Assembly (NCBI GenBank): GCA_910588895.1
Contig: CAJUSS010000163.1
Coordinates: 1 to 7,099 of the forward strand
Length of the DNA stretch: 7,099 nt
Source of the DNA: an uncultured Lachnospiraceae bacterium
Lineage (GTDB): Bacteria; Bacillota; Clostridia; Lachnospirales; Lachnospiraceae
Direction of reading: 5' to 3'
How positions within the stretch are numbered: position 1 is the first letter of the stretch; every line of letters begins with the position of its first letter. The position numbers and the translations under genes were made by a program. Positions 1 to 4,622 of the stretch are shown here, piece after piece. The notes below the pieces were generated by a model that had not been told where the DNA came from, did not search any database, and worked only from the letters and a program-made list of their open reading frames with translations.

Positions 1-33
1 GCTCCGAAAAGCCTTGATATTACAGTGTTCCTA

Positions 34-120
34 TTAAAACTCATTCATATGCTTTGTAAGTTCATGGATAAGTCCTTTCTGGATACCGTTGAGATATTGC
101 TCTGTAGTCATCTGTGCCAT
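34..120 (-). CDS. 28-aa micro-ORF with strong ribosome binding site
   Basis: A short open frame starts with MAQMTTEQYLNG and ends ELTKHMNEF, followed by two stops in a row (TAA then TAG). It is preceded by AAGGAGG about 8 bases before the ATG, as good a ribosome binding site as any in the window. It lies 15 bases after the stop of the Cys-rich gene, so it fits as the next gene of the minus-strand operon. The peptide is mostly polar and looks helical, with no membrane segment. I do not recognise it. It could be a genuine small phage-type protein or the remaining N-terminus of a longer, broken gene. Nothing can be said about bases 1-33. Confidence 0.45.
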   Translation of the reverse strand: MAQMTTEQYLNGIQKGLIHELTKHMNEF

Positions 121-135
121 CCGTATCTCCTCCTT

Positions 136-354
136 CTATGCTGTGATCAACCGTTCTCCTACAAGCTCCAAAACTTCCTTCACTGTCATTTCCGACAGGC
201 ATCCTTCACATATCGGGCCTCCATCAAGGCCCAGATACTCATCACCTTCCATGATCCCATCCCCGCACCTGCTGCAGGCCATCCGTGCAACAGGCTCCGG
301 TGCATTAGGGCACCTTGGATGGCATGGGGTGCTCAAACACGTGCTACACATCAT
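136..354 (-). CDS. Small Cys-rich zinc-binding protein (72 aa)
   Basis: The protein carries two cysteine groups. The first is C3-x2-C6 with C11 and C15, in a CxxC...PCHPRCPNAPEP context. The second is C27-x2-C30 paired with C49-x2-C52, a typical four-Cys zinc-ribbon or knuckle spacing. The C-terminus (TVKEVLELVGERL) looks helical. I associate similar small proteins with early regions of clostridial prophages and integrative elements, where they have no assigned function; metal binding is inferred from the Cys pattern. The start overlaps the end of the 78-aa membrane protein by 11 bases, so translation is probably coupled. Two ATGs stand in tandem; the second (351) is better spaced from the GGAGGG upstream, so the protein may be 71 aa. 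Confidence 0.75.
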   Translation of the reverse strand: MMCSTCLSTPCHPRCPNAPEPVARMACSRCGDGIMEGDEYLGLDGGPICEGCLSEMTVKEVLELVGERLITA

Positions 355-580
355 CGCCCTCCATATCGAGCAGATACCTTATCAGTTCGCTGATATCCCT
401 CGCCACCTCTACCGCCATGAGGACCATCGGGAGCGCCAGCCATTCTCCTCCAAGAGCCATATACCCTCTTTCAGCATAAGACATCTCCACAGACATCCAT
501 GTAAGGATGAACCCTGCAATGATCCACATCCAATTCCTCGAAAGGTATCCTTTCCTTTTCCCATCGTTCCCGTATATCAC
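344..580 (-). CDS. Small membrane protein with two predicted helices (78 aa)
   Basis: Two hydrophobic stretches are visible: residues about 17-36 (WMWIIAGFILTW onwards) and about 47-63 (WLALPMVLMAVEVA). They are joined by a short polar loop containing ERGYMALGGEW. The N-terminus is basic (GKRKGYLSRN), which suggests it stays in the cytoplasm. The start is GTG at 578-580, which overlaps the TGA of the upstream 55-aa gene in a GTGA arrangement, a classic sign of translational coupling. The 3' end overlaps the next gene by 11 bases. The function is unknown. Its place in an early operon suggests a small inner-membrane accessory of the mobile element, but that is inference. Confidence 0.72.
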   Translation of the reverse strand: MIYGNDGKRKGYLSRNWMWIIAGFILTWMSVEMSYAERGYMALGGEWLALPMVLMAVEVARDISELIRYLLDMEGDDV

Positions 581-744
581 GCAACGACCTCCTCTGTAAT
601 ATATCGGGTATCCGCCCCGGTCAATGGCATAGTGAATATCCCAAGGTTGATACCGTCCGACCTGGACATTGCATCATCAAGTTCTTTTTCATTGCATATC
701 CCATACTCATTTTTCAGGATCTCCTTCATCTTGGCAACATCCAT
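577..744 (-). CDS. Small hypothetical protein of the element's early operon (55 aa)
   Basis: This frame starts MDVAKMKEILKNEYGI and ends TRYITEEVVA. The first half is charged and probably helical (KMKEILKNEYGICNEKELDDAM). A short GINLGIFTMPL stretch follows. The ATG lies 5 bases after the stop of the XRE gene, and its ribosome binding site (AAGGGGTAGGTG) overlaps that stop. Its TGA overlaps the GTG start of the 78-aa membrane protein in a 4-base GTGA junction. Start and end both fit an operon exactly, and there is otherwise an unexplained gap between its neighbours, so I consider it real. I believe similar short proteins sit beside XRE genes in clostridial mobile elements, but I cannot name a family. 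Confidence 0.72.
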   Translation of the reverse strand: MDVAKMKEILKNEYGICNEKELDDAMSRSDGINLGIFTMPLTGADTRYITEEVVA

Positions 745-749
745 ATCAC

Positions 750-1247
750 CTACCCCTTTAGTGCTTTCTCGCCAACGAGCTTCATCTCACTGATGACCAC
801 TGCCATATCATCCAATTTCCGGAGGATAGCTTCGAGTTTCGGCTTTTCATCGTTGCTGATCATCCCGTCAGCGGCGATATCGATCAGGCTGCTCTTCATC
901 TCTTTCAGGCTATCAAGGTCAAACTTTTGGATCATCCTCAGCGCAATCCCTTCGATGCCCTTCGCTTCAGTCGCGAGCGGCATCTGTTTTCCGATCGGAC
1001 ACTCACATTTACAGTACCCATACTTCAATTCCGGACAGTTATACAGATCCGCCATTAAGACAACCTTATCTACTGGCATCACCTTTGTTTTCCCTGACTC
1101 ATAGTCAGCCAAAGTGGAAGCACAGATCCCGAGCAGTTCTGCGGCACCTTCCCGGCTAAATAGCCTTTCGTTGTATGTCGCAGCCTCTTTTCTCGCCCGA
1201 AAATACACATTATCATTGCCTTTTGCAGGGTCCTTTCCCATGTTCAT
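750..1247 (-). CDS. XRE-family transcriptional regulator with C-terminal helical domain (165 aa)
   Basis: Residues about 16-78 form a helix-turn-helix of the XRE/Cro-CI type; the recognition part reads SREGAAELLGICASTLADYE. It is followed by a cysteine group, C71-x7-C79-x-C81-x-C83, ending in ECPIGK. The C-terminal part (about 95-165) is helical and charged, with LIDIAADGMISNDEKPKLE. I recall this combination (HTH, YC..ECPIGK, DIA.DG.I..DEKP) from phage-type regulators in Clostridia. The Cys group may bind metal, which is inference. The frame is open up to 1319, but I chose ATG 1247 because AAAGG lies 6 bases upstream and the longer version would overlap the preceding gene. GTG 1250 and ATG 1241 are alternatives. 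It is the second gene of the minus-strand operon. Confidence 0.82.
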   Translation of the reverse strand: MNMGKDPAKGNDNVYFRARKEAATYNERLFSREGAAELLGICASTLADYESGKTKVMPVDKVVLMADLYNCPELKYGYCKCECPIGKQMPLATEAKGIEGIALRMIQKFDLDSLKEMKSSLIDIAADGMISNDEKPKLEAILRKLDDMAVVISEMKLVGEKALKG

Positions 1248-1269
1248 CACCGACCTTTCCTGATATAAT

Positions 1270-1482
1270 CTAATTGCCACGTAATGAGCGGGCGGTTTCA
1301 GGAATATTGAGCACATCACTGATCGCTTTCACGGCAGATTCTGCGTATACCCGACCATTGACAACGGCAGAAGTGTATTCCCTGGTCCTTCCAATCTTGT
1401 CGGCTAGTTCAGAAACTGTCATATCCATCTCGATCATCGCGATCGTCGCCTGCTTGCTCCAAGGCGACAACACTTTTCCCAT
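1270..1482 (-). CDS. Small Cro-like HTH DNA-binding protein (70 aa)
   Basis: Almost the whole protein is a five-helix HTH fold. MTVSELADKIGRTREYTSAV contains the turn and recognition helix, and NGRVYAESAVKAISDVLNIP completes the bundle. There is no second domain, so it is the size of a Cro-type or small accessory repressor. The start is well supported: AAGGAGG lies 8 bases before the ATG. It is the first gene of the leftward operon, facing the divergent repressor at 1686, which is the classic Cro position opposite a CI-like gene. It probably binds one or more of the palindromes in 1505-1560 just upstream of itself; this is inferred from position. The next gene starts 22 bases downstream. Confidence 0.8.
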   Translation of the reverse strand: MGKVLSPWSKQATIAMIEMDMTVSELADKIGRTREYTSAVVNGRVYAESAVKAISDVLNIPETARSLRGN

Positions 1483-1509
1483 CTGGCTTTCCTCCTTCCA
1501 TCACGGATT

Positions 1510-1520
1510 TGTAATTTACA
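1510..1520. promoter_or_regulatory. Candidate operator, perfect inverted repeat TGTAA-T-TTACA
   Basis: The 11 bases form a perfect inverted repeat with a one-base centre, and the 8-base palindrome TTACGTAA lies at 1522-1529, directly beside it. Both are about 30-45 bases upstream of the 70-aa HTH gene's start, where a repressor would block the leftward promoter. Short AT-rich palindromes can arise by chance, so confidence is moderate. Confidence 0.4.
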
Positions 1521-1543
1521 TTTACGTAATTCTTTGCTATGAT

Positions 1544-1558
1544 GGAAATGTAATTTCC
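1544..1558. promoter_or_regulatory. Candidate operator, perfect inverted repeat GGAAAT-GTA-ATTTCC
   Basis: This is a perfect 6-base inverted repeat with a 3-base centre. Its arms contain GGAA/TTCC, also found in the direct repeats at 1621 and 1652 (GGAATTTTC). The shared half-site suggests the same repressor could bind all three, linking the leftward and rightward promoters. It is the longest perfect palindrome I see in the divergent region. Confidence 0.5.
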
Positions 1559-1620
1559 TTATCACATGGCTTTTGCTTTTGGTATTCGTAATGTTTTGTG
1601 ATTTATATTATATATCGTAT

Positions 1621-1663
1621 CTGGAATTTTCGAGTTTTTCAATATGTTTTGCTGGAATTTTCC
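1621..1663 (+). repeat. Two direct repeats of CTGGAATTTTC, 31 bases apart
   Basis: The 11-base sequence occurs at 1621-1631 and again at 1652-1662. The 31-base spacing is close to three helical turns, placing both copies on the same face of the DNA. The second copy reads GGAATTTTCC, a near palindrome. They lie between the probable -10 region and the repressor's ribosome binding site, where bound repressor would limit its own transcription. Autoregulation is inferred from position. Confidence 0.5.
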
Positions 1664-1685
1664 TAATAAATTGCGAGGTGATCTT

Positions 1686-2075
1686 ATGTCCGACTTATTG
1701 GAACGTGTTTACAAGCTCATGGAGAAGCAGGATATCAAGCCTACTCAACTAGCAAAACAGCTAGGGATGTCAAATTCCACGTTTACAGACTGGAACAAGG
1801 GCAAGGGTTCTCCTTCGCTGAAAGCAGCTACGCAATTCGCTGAGTACTTTGATGTATCGCTGGACTATCTCGTTCATGGAAAGGAACACCAGTCTCAACA
1901 TCAGCCTCAAAATATATTGGAATTCTCCAGTCCAGAAGACGACGCACTCTTAGAAGCGTTCCATAGGCTCAGCCCAGAACTTCGCGCAAAAGCTGTCGGT
2001 TACATCGAAGGGATGGCAGCTGCTATGCCTCCGGTGGCTTCTACGATGGAAGACATAGCAAGATCATCAGGTTGA
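1686..2075 (+). CDS. XRE-family repressor (129 aa)
   Basis: Residues 4-64 are a clear XRE/HTH_3 domain: PTQLAKQLGMSNSTFTDWNK holds the turn and recognition helix, and FAEYFDVSLDYLVHG is the typical end of this domain. A Gln/His-rich linker (69-76) leads to a helical tail (DALLEAFHRLSPELRAKAVG). There is no S24 peptidase domain, so it should not be cleaved by RecA-triggered autoproteolysis as lambda CI is. A longer frame opens at 1644, but AGGTG 5 bases before ATG 1686 and the start of homology support the shorter protein. It is the first gene of the rightward operon; the next starts 19 bases downstream. Its likely role is master repressor of the divergent early operon. Confidence 0.85.
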   Translation: MSDLLERVYKLMEKQDIKPTQLAKQLGMSNSTFTDWNKGKGSPSLKAATQFAEYFDVSLDYLVHGKEHQSQHQPQNILEFSSPEDDALLEAFHRLSPELRAKAVGYIEGMAAAMPPVASTMEDIARSSG

Positions 2076-2094
2076 ATGATCGTAAGGGGAGGCG

Positions 2095-2637
2095 GTGAGA
2101 TCGATGATCTCTGGAAGCGAACCGTTCATGATCGGCAAAAGACCGATGAGCATTACCGTGGACGACTACTGGCAGTGGACATGTTCAAACATATCAAACA
2201 GTGGCAACCTTTCCATTCTAGCAGAGTTCATAGTAGCTTCATCCATAAAGGTGGCCCGCATAGATACAAAGATGTATGGAAAGATGCAGGGAAGCTACAT
2301 ACTCCTATCTCCAGATGGCTATAGGCTGGATGTCATATCATCTGCGTACATCCGTTCATTCGACGAGGAACACCCAGATCACATTTTGTTCCATGTTGCT
2401 GACAAGAGGATGCCAGATGTCTACATCTTTTGCGTTTACAAAGCACTGGAGGCTGACAGATCTCCGCTGGATCTGGATCTTTGGGACTTTTATGTGCTTC
2501 AGGCTACATCACTTAGAAACGCGACCCGCGCTAGGGATATGATCACATTTAGATCACTTATGGACCAAGATCCGATGCGGTGTGACTATTATGGGATAGA
2601 GAGAACAATACAGACAGCAATGAAAAAGAACGCCTGA
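2095..2637 (+). CDS. PD-(D/E)XK nuclease-like protein with degenerate active site (180 aa)
   Basis: I recognise a family of roughly 180-200-aa proteins common in Firmicutes genomes and mobile elements. It is marked by VDDYWQW near the N-terminus, a LAEFIVA helix, a core of the form YDL..PDG...EVKSSAY, and ADVYVFC...LDL.QWDFYVL. Matching parts here are VDDYWQW (22-28), ILAEFIVASS (41-50), LLSPDGYRLDVISSAYIRSF (70-89), DVYIFCVYKA (108-117) and LDLDLWDFYVL (125-135). The core resembles a PD-(D/E)XK nuclease fold, but I69 stands where I expect Asp, D79 where I expect Glu, and I81 where I expect the catalytic Lys. Catalysis therefore looks unlikely. The start GTG 2095 is set by AAGGGGAGG just upstream; ATG 2104 is an alternative. 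It lies between repressor and recombinase in one operon. The family assignment is from memory. Confidence 0.75.
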   Translation: MRSMISGSEPFMIGKRPMSITVDDYWQWTCSNISNSGNLSILAEFIVASSIKVARIDTKMYGKMQGSYILLSPDGYRLDVISSAYIRSFDEEHPDHILFHVADKRMPDVYIFCVYKALEADRSPLDLDLWDFYVLQATSLRNATRARDMITFRSLMDQDPMRCDYYGIERTIQTAMKKNA

Positions 2638-2650
2638 GGTATCGGGCGTT
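2629..2650 (+). terminator. Weak stem-loop over the stop of the nuclease-like gene
   Basis: AACGCC (2629-2634) pairs with GGCGTT (2645-2650), extendable by a G-T pair, and is followed by TTATTTG. The stem covers the stop codon of the upstream gene and ends 19 bases before the recombinase start. The T-tract is short, so it may only reduce read-through into the recombinase or stabilise the upstream message. It could be coincidental. Confidence 0.3.
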
Positions 2651-2669
2651 TATTTGTGGAGGAAGGGCT

Positions 2670-4391
2670 ATGGCTTATGCAAAACCAATGAAAAAAGATC
2701 CAAGGGTGGCTATCTACGTCCGGGTATCTACCCTCCATCAGATCGACAAGGATTCTCTCCCAATGTAGAAAAAGGATCTTCTGGCATATGCAAAGCTCAT
2801 ACTTGGTACTGAGGACTGCGTTATCTTTGAGGATGCGGGGTACTCCGGAAAGAACACTGACCGGCCACAATTCCAGAAGATGATGTCCCAGATCAGGACA
2901 GGCAGCTTTACCCACCTCCTGGTATGGAAGATCGACCGCATATCCAGGAACCTGCTGGACTTCGCTGCCATGTACAAAGAGCTGAAGGACCTGGGCGTGG
3001 TGTTCGTGAGCAAAAACGAGCAGTTCGATACATCTACAGCTATGGGAGAAGCCATGCTCAAGATCATCCTGGTATTTGCTGAGCTGGAGCGCAACATGAC
3101 ATCAGAGCGTGTGGCTGCCGCCATGCTCTCCAGAGCTTCGAACGGCCAATGGAACGGAGGCCGGGTCCCGTATGGATATCGGTACGATAAGGAAACAAAG
3201 GATTTTTCATTTGAACCAGGCGAAAAGGATATAGTGGTGATCATCCATGACAGATATGAGGATCTTCGCTCCCTGGTAAGAGAGGCGCGGTGGCTGAATG
3301 AGCAAGGGCTGAGGACTAGGGCGGGGAACTTCTGGAGCCCCGTATCGTTGCTCCAGATCCTCCGCAGCGTATTCTACTGCGGGGATTACCGGTACAATAT
3401 GCTGAGCGAGGGAGACCGCCAAAAACCAAAGGATCCATCTGAGTGGGTGACTGTTACGGATCATCATCCAGCCATCATCTCCAGAGAGCAAAAAGCTCGG
3501 ATCATCGCTTCCCTGGATCAAAACAGTAGGATCAAAAACCGGAACGCCTATCGCTCTGTAAAGCACACGCATGTCTTCGCTGGTGTTATGTTTTGCGGAA
3601 ATTGTGGGAAAGCTATGGGGGCCTCTCCCGCGGCCGCAAAAAAAGATTGGCGATACTCTAAGTATTCGTGCTATACCAGGCGCCAATTAAAATCTGCCTG
3701 CGACGGTAAGTCTGTTTCGGATCCCATAGTTGGTGAATTTATCTTCAATTATATCTTGAACATGCTAAACGCTCAGAAAGATCTTGAGGATATATATTCC
3801 CCTAAAGAATTGCAGGACAGGCTCCTAAGAGGCGACACATTTTCCTATATCGCTTCCATTGAGTCGGATGGGCTGAACGATCTTTACAATATGCTGTCTT
3901 CCGGAAATATCAAAGGTCAGATATGGGGAAAGGGGGCGAGATTGAAGACCAGAGAAAAGCAGCTCGACTCCGAGATGACCAGGCTCCGGAACCAAAAACA
4001 GAAAACGGAACGAGCCCTTGACCGTCTCACAGATCTTTATCTATACTCCGATCGATCTATGTCTGAATCGGAATACATCATCAAGCGGACAAAACTAACG
4101 GATGCTTTGGACGAGATCAATGAACAGATCGGCTTTGCAAATTCTGATGAATGGGAGCAGTCTATAACAGACGAAGCCTTTATCGCACACGCCAGCGAAT
4201 TTATCATATCGCAGCGGCTTGACGGAAGGGAATATGTAAGTTACAAACGCCTGGCGACCTCCGTGGATCTGAAGATACTTAAGACCTTTGTCCAGACGGT
4301 CATCGATAGCATCGTTATGGATGCCGGTCGGGTAAAGCAGGTGATCTTCAAAAATGGACTATCCCATATTTTTGTGTTCCGGGGACAATGA
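2670..4391 (+). pseudogene. Large serine recombinase gene interrupted by an in-frame TAG
   Basis: A perfect gene start exists at ATG 2670, with GGAGG 7 bases upstream. The frame reads through RVAIYVRVSTLHQIDKDSLP, the start of a resolvase/invertase-type domain with the catalytic serine at residue 20. Codon 33 at 2766-2768 is TAG. The same frame then continues without another stop as KKDLLAYAKLILGTEDC, EDAGYSGKNTDRPQF and on to 4391, 573 positions in all. In this family the position after SLPM is usually Gln, so a single C-to-T change (CAG to TAG) explains it. The ribosome would release a 32-aa peptide, and anything made downstream lacks the nucleophile. Either the recombinase is dead or UAG is suppressed here. 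A sequencing error is also possible. Confidence 0.85.
2880..4391 (+). CDS. Remaining open frame of the serine recombinase, lacking the catalytic serine (503 aa)
   Basis: This is what an automatic caller would report from the interrupted recombinase. Numbered from ATG 2670, it holds the rest of the catalytic domain (VWKIDRISRN at 85-94 with its conserved arginines; GEAMLKIILVFAELERNMTS), and the recombinase DNA-binding domain with GRVPYGY and FWSPVSLLQILRSVFYCGDY. Next come a zinc ribbon (C309-x2-C312, C334, C344), a coiled coil (about 427-490) and a C-terminal DNA-binding tail. Length and order match large serine recombinases of phages and integrative elements, which join attP and attB. ATG 2880/2883 has no good ribosome binding site and starts mid-domain, so independent translation is doubtful. 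Activity would need the upstream part. Confidence 0.7.
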   Translation: MMSQIRTGSFTHLLVWKIDRISRNLLDFAAMYKELKDLGVVFVSKNEQFDTSTAMGEAMLKIILVFAELERNMTSERVAAAMLSRASNGQWNGGRVPYGYRYDKETKDFSFEPGEKDIVVIIHDRYEDLRSLVREARWLNEQGLRTRAGNFWSPVSLLQILRSVFYCGDYRYNMLSEGDRQKPKDPSEWVTVTDHHPAIISREQKARIIASLDQNSRIKNRNAYRSVKHTHVFAGVMFCGNCGKAMGASPAAAKKDWRYSKYSCYTRRQLKSACDGKSVSDPIVGEFIFNYILNMLNAQKDLEDIYSPKELQDRLLRGDTFSYIASIESDGLNDLYNMLSSGNIKGQIWGKGARLKTREKQLDSEMTRLRNQKQKTERALDRLTDLYLYSDRSMSESEYIIKRTKLTDALDEINEQIGFANSDEWEQSITDEAFIAHASEFIISQRLDGREYVSYKRLATSVDLKILKTFVQTVIDSIVMDAGRVKQVIFKNGLSHIFVFRGQ

Positions 4392-4401
4392 GGCAAAAAT
4401 A

Positions 4402-4427
4402 CCCCGAGAGTTTTGATCCTCTTGGGG
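4402..4427 (+). terminator. Rho-independent terminator after the recombinase
   Basis: CCCCGAGAG (4402-4410) pairs with CTCTTGGGG (4419-4427) over nine base pairs, one of them G-T, around an 8-base loop, and is followed by ATTTCC. It starts 10 bases after the recombinase stop and should end the rightward operon. The T-tract is short. An A-run precedes the stem, so it may also act weakly on the opposite strand. Confidence 0.65.
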
Positions 4428-4544
4428 ATTTCCAATGACTTTACAAATGTGCGATTTTGTGTCTAAAATTATCATCGGGGATGCCATGATGATCTTGTGA
4501 TACGATCGGATGGCAGCGGGTGAGCCGTCCAATGCTGTAAAATG

Positions 4545-4578
4545 AAAACCCCCAGGGATCTTGTCCTGAGGGTTTTTT
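4545..4578 (-). terminator. Bidirectional terminator of the lipoprotein gene
   Basis: AAAACCC (4545-4551) pairs with GGGTTTT (4570-4576), one mismatch follows, then CAGG pairs with CCTG. T-runs flank both sides: six Ts on the plus strand (4573-4578) and TTTTC on the minus strand. It begins about 45 bases past the lipoprotein stop, where a terminator for that gene is expected. It would also stop transcription coming rightwards from the element. Confidence 0.75.
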
Positions 4579-4622
4579 GATGTATGCGGCCCTGTATATC
4601 GTCCTCGATACTAAGGACTGCC

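Larger units (their letters stand above)
1483..1685. promoter_or_regulatory. Divergent control region between the two element operons
   Basis: This AT-rich stretch separates the leftward early operon from the rightward repressor-recombinase operon and contains no gene. It must hold both promoters and their operators. Symmetric sites cluster on the left side (1510-1558) and direct repeats on the right side (1621-1663). A TATATTATATAT stretch at 1604-1615 is the best place for the rightward -10 box. I see no convincing -35 box for either direction (TTGGTA at 1579-1584 would give a 19-base spacer), so I do not fix the transcription starts. Two different operator classes suggest two different DNA-binding proteins act here. 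Confidence 0.65.
4392..4622. other. Intergenic region likely to contain the element/chromosome junction
   Basis: There is no gene here. It holds the recombinase terminator, the terminator of the chromosomal lipoprotein gene and about 115 bases between them (4428-4544). Large serine recombinase genes usually sit next to one attachment site, and the gene content changes here from element-type to chromosomal-type. I therefore place the right junction in this stretch. The base sequence alone does not show the core, because the matching left end is outside the window. A small imperfect hairpin (GGATGGC 4508-4514 with GCCGTCC 4524-4530) lies in it and could be part of an attachment site. Confidence 0.4.

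Noticed and set aside
89..793. 234-aa open frame on the plus strand
   Set aside because: It lies opposite five well-supported minus-strand genes with ribosome binding sites and coupled junctions, and its protein is Ser/Pro/His-rich without any recognisable domain. It is an antisense shadow.
2076..2324. 82-aa plus-strand frame starting right after the repressor stop
   Set aside because: It overlaps the nuclease-like gene in another frame, has no ribosome binding site at its ATG, and shows no family features.
2766..2768. UAG read as an amino acid (such as pyrrolysine) as a general rule in this genome
   Set aside because: At least five genes in the window end in TAG (stops at 136, 344, 750, 1270 and 4623), most with a neighbour starting at or near the stop, so UAG works as a stop here. 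Local suppression is still possible but has no direct support.
2880..2885. Tandem ATGs at 2880 as the true recombinase start
   Set aside because: Homology to the recombinase continues upstream in the same frame across the TAG, the only nearby purine stretch (AGAAG) is poor, and a protein from here lacks the catalytic serine.
4508..4530. Imperfect hairpin as a small RNA or riboswitch
   Set aside because: Seven pairs with one G-T and a 9-base loop, no T-tract and no promoter nearby; too little structure to call an RNA gene.
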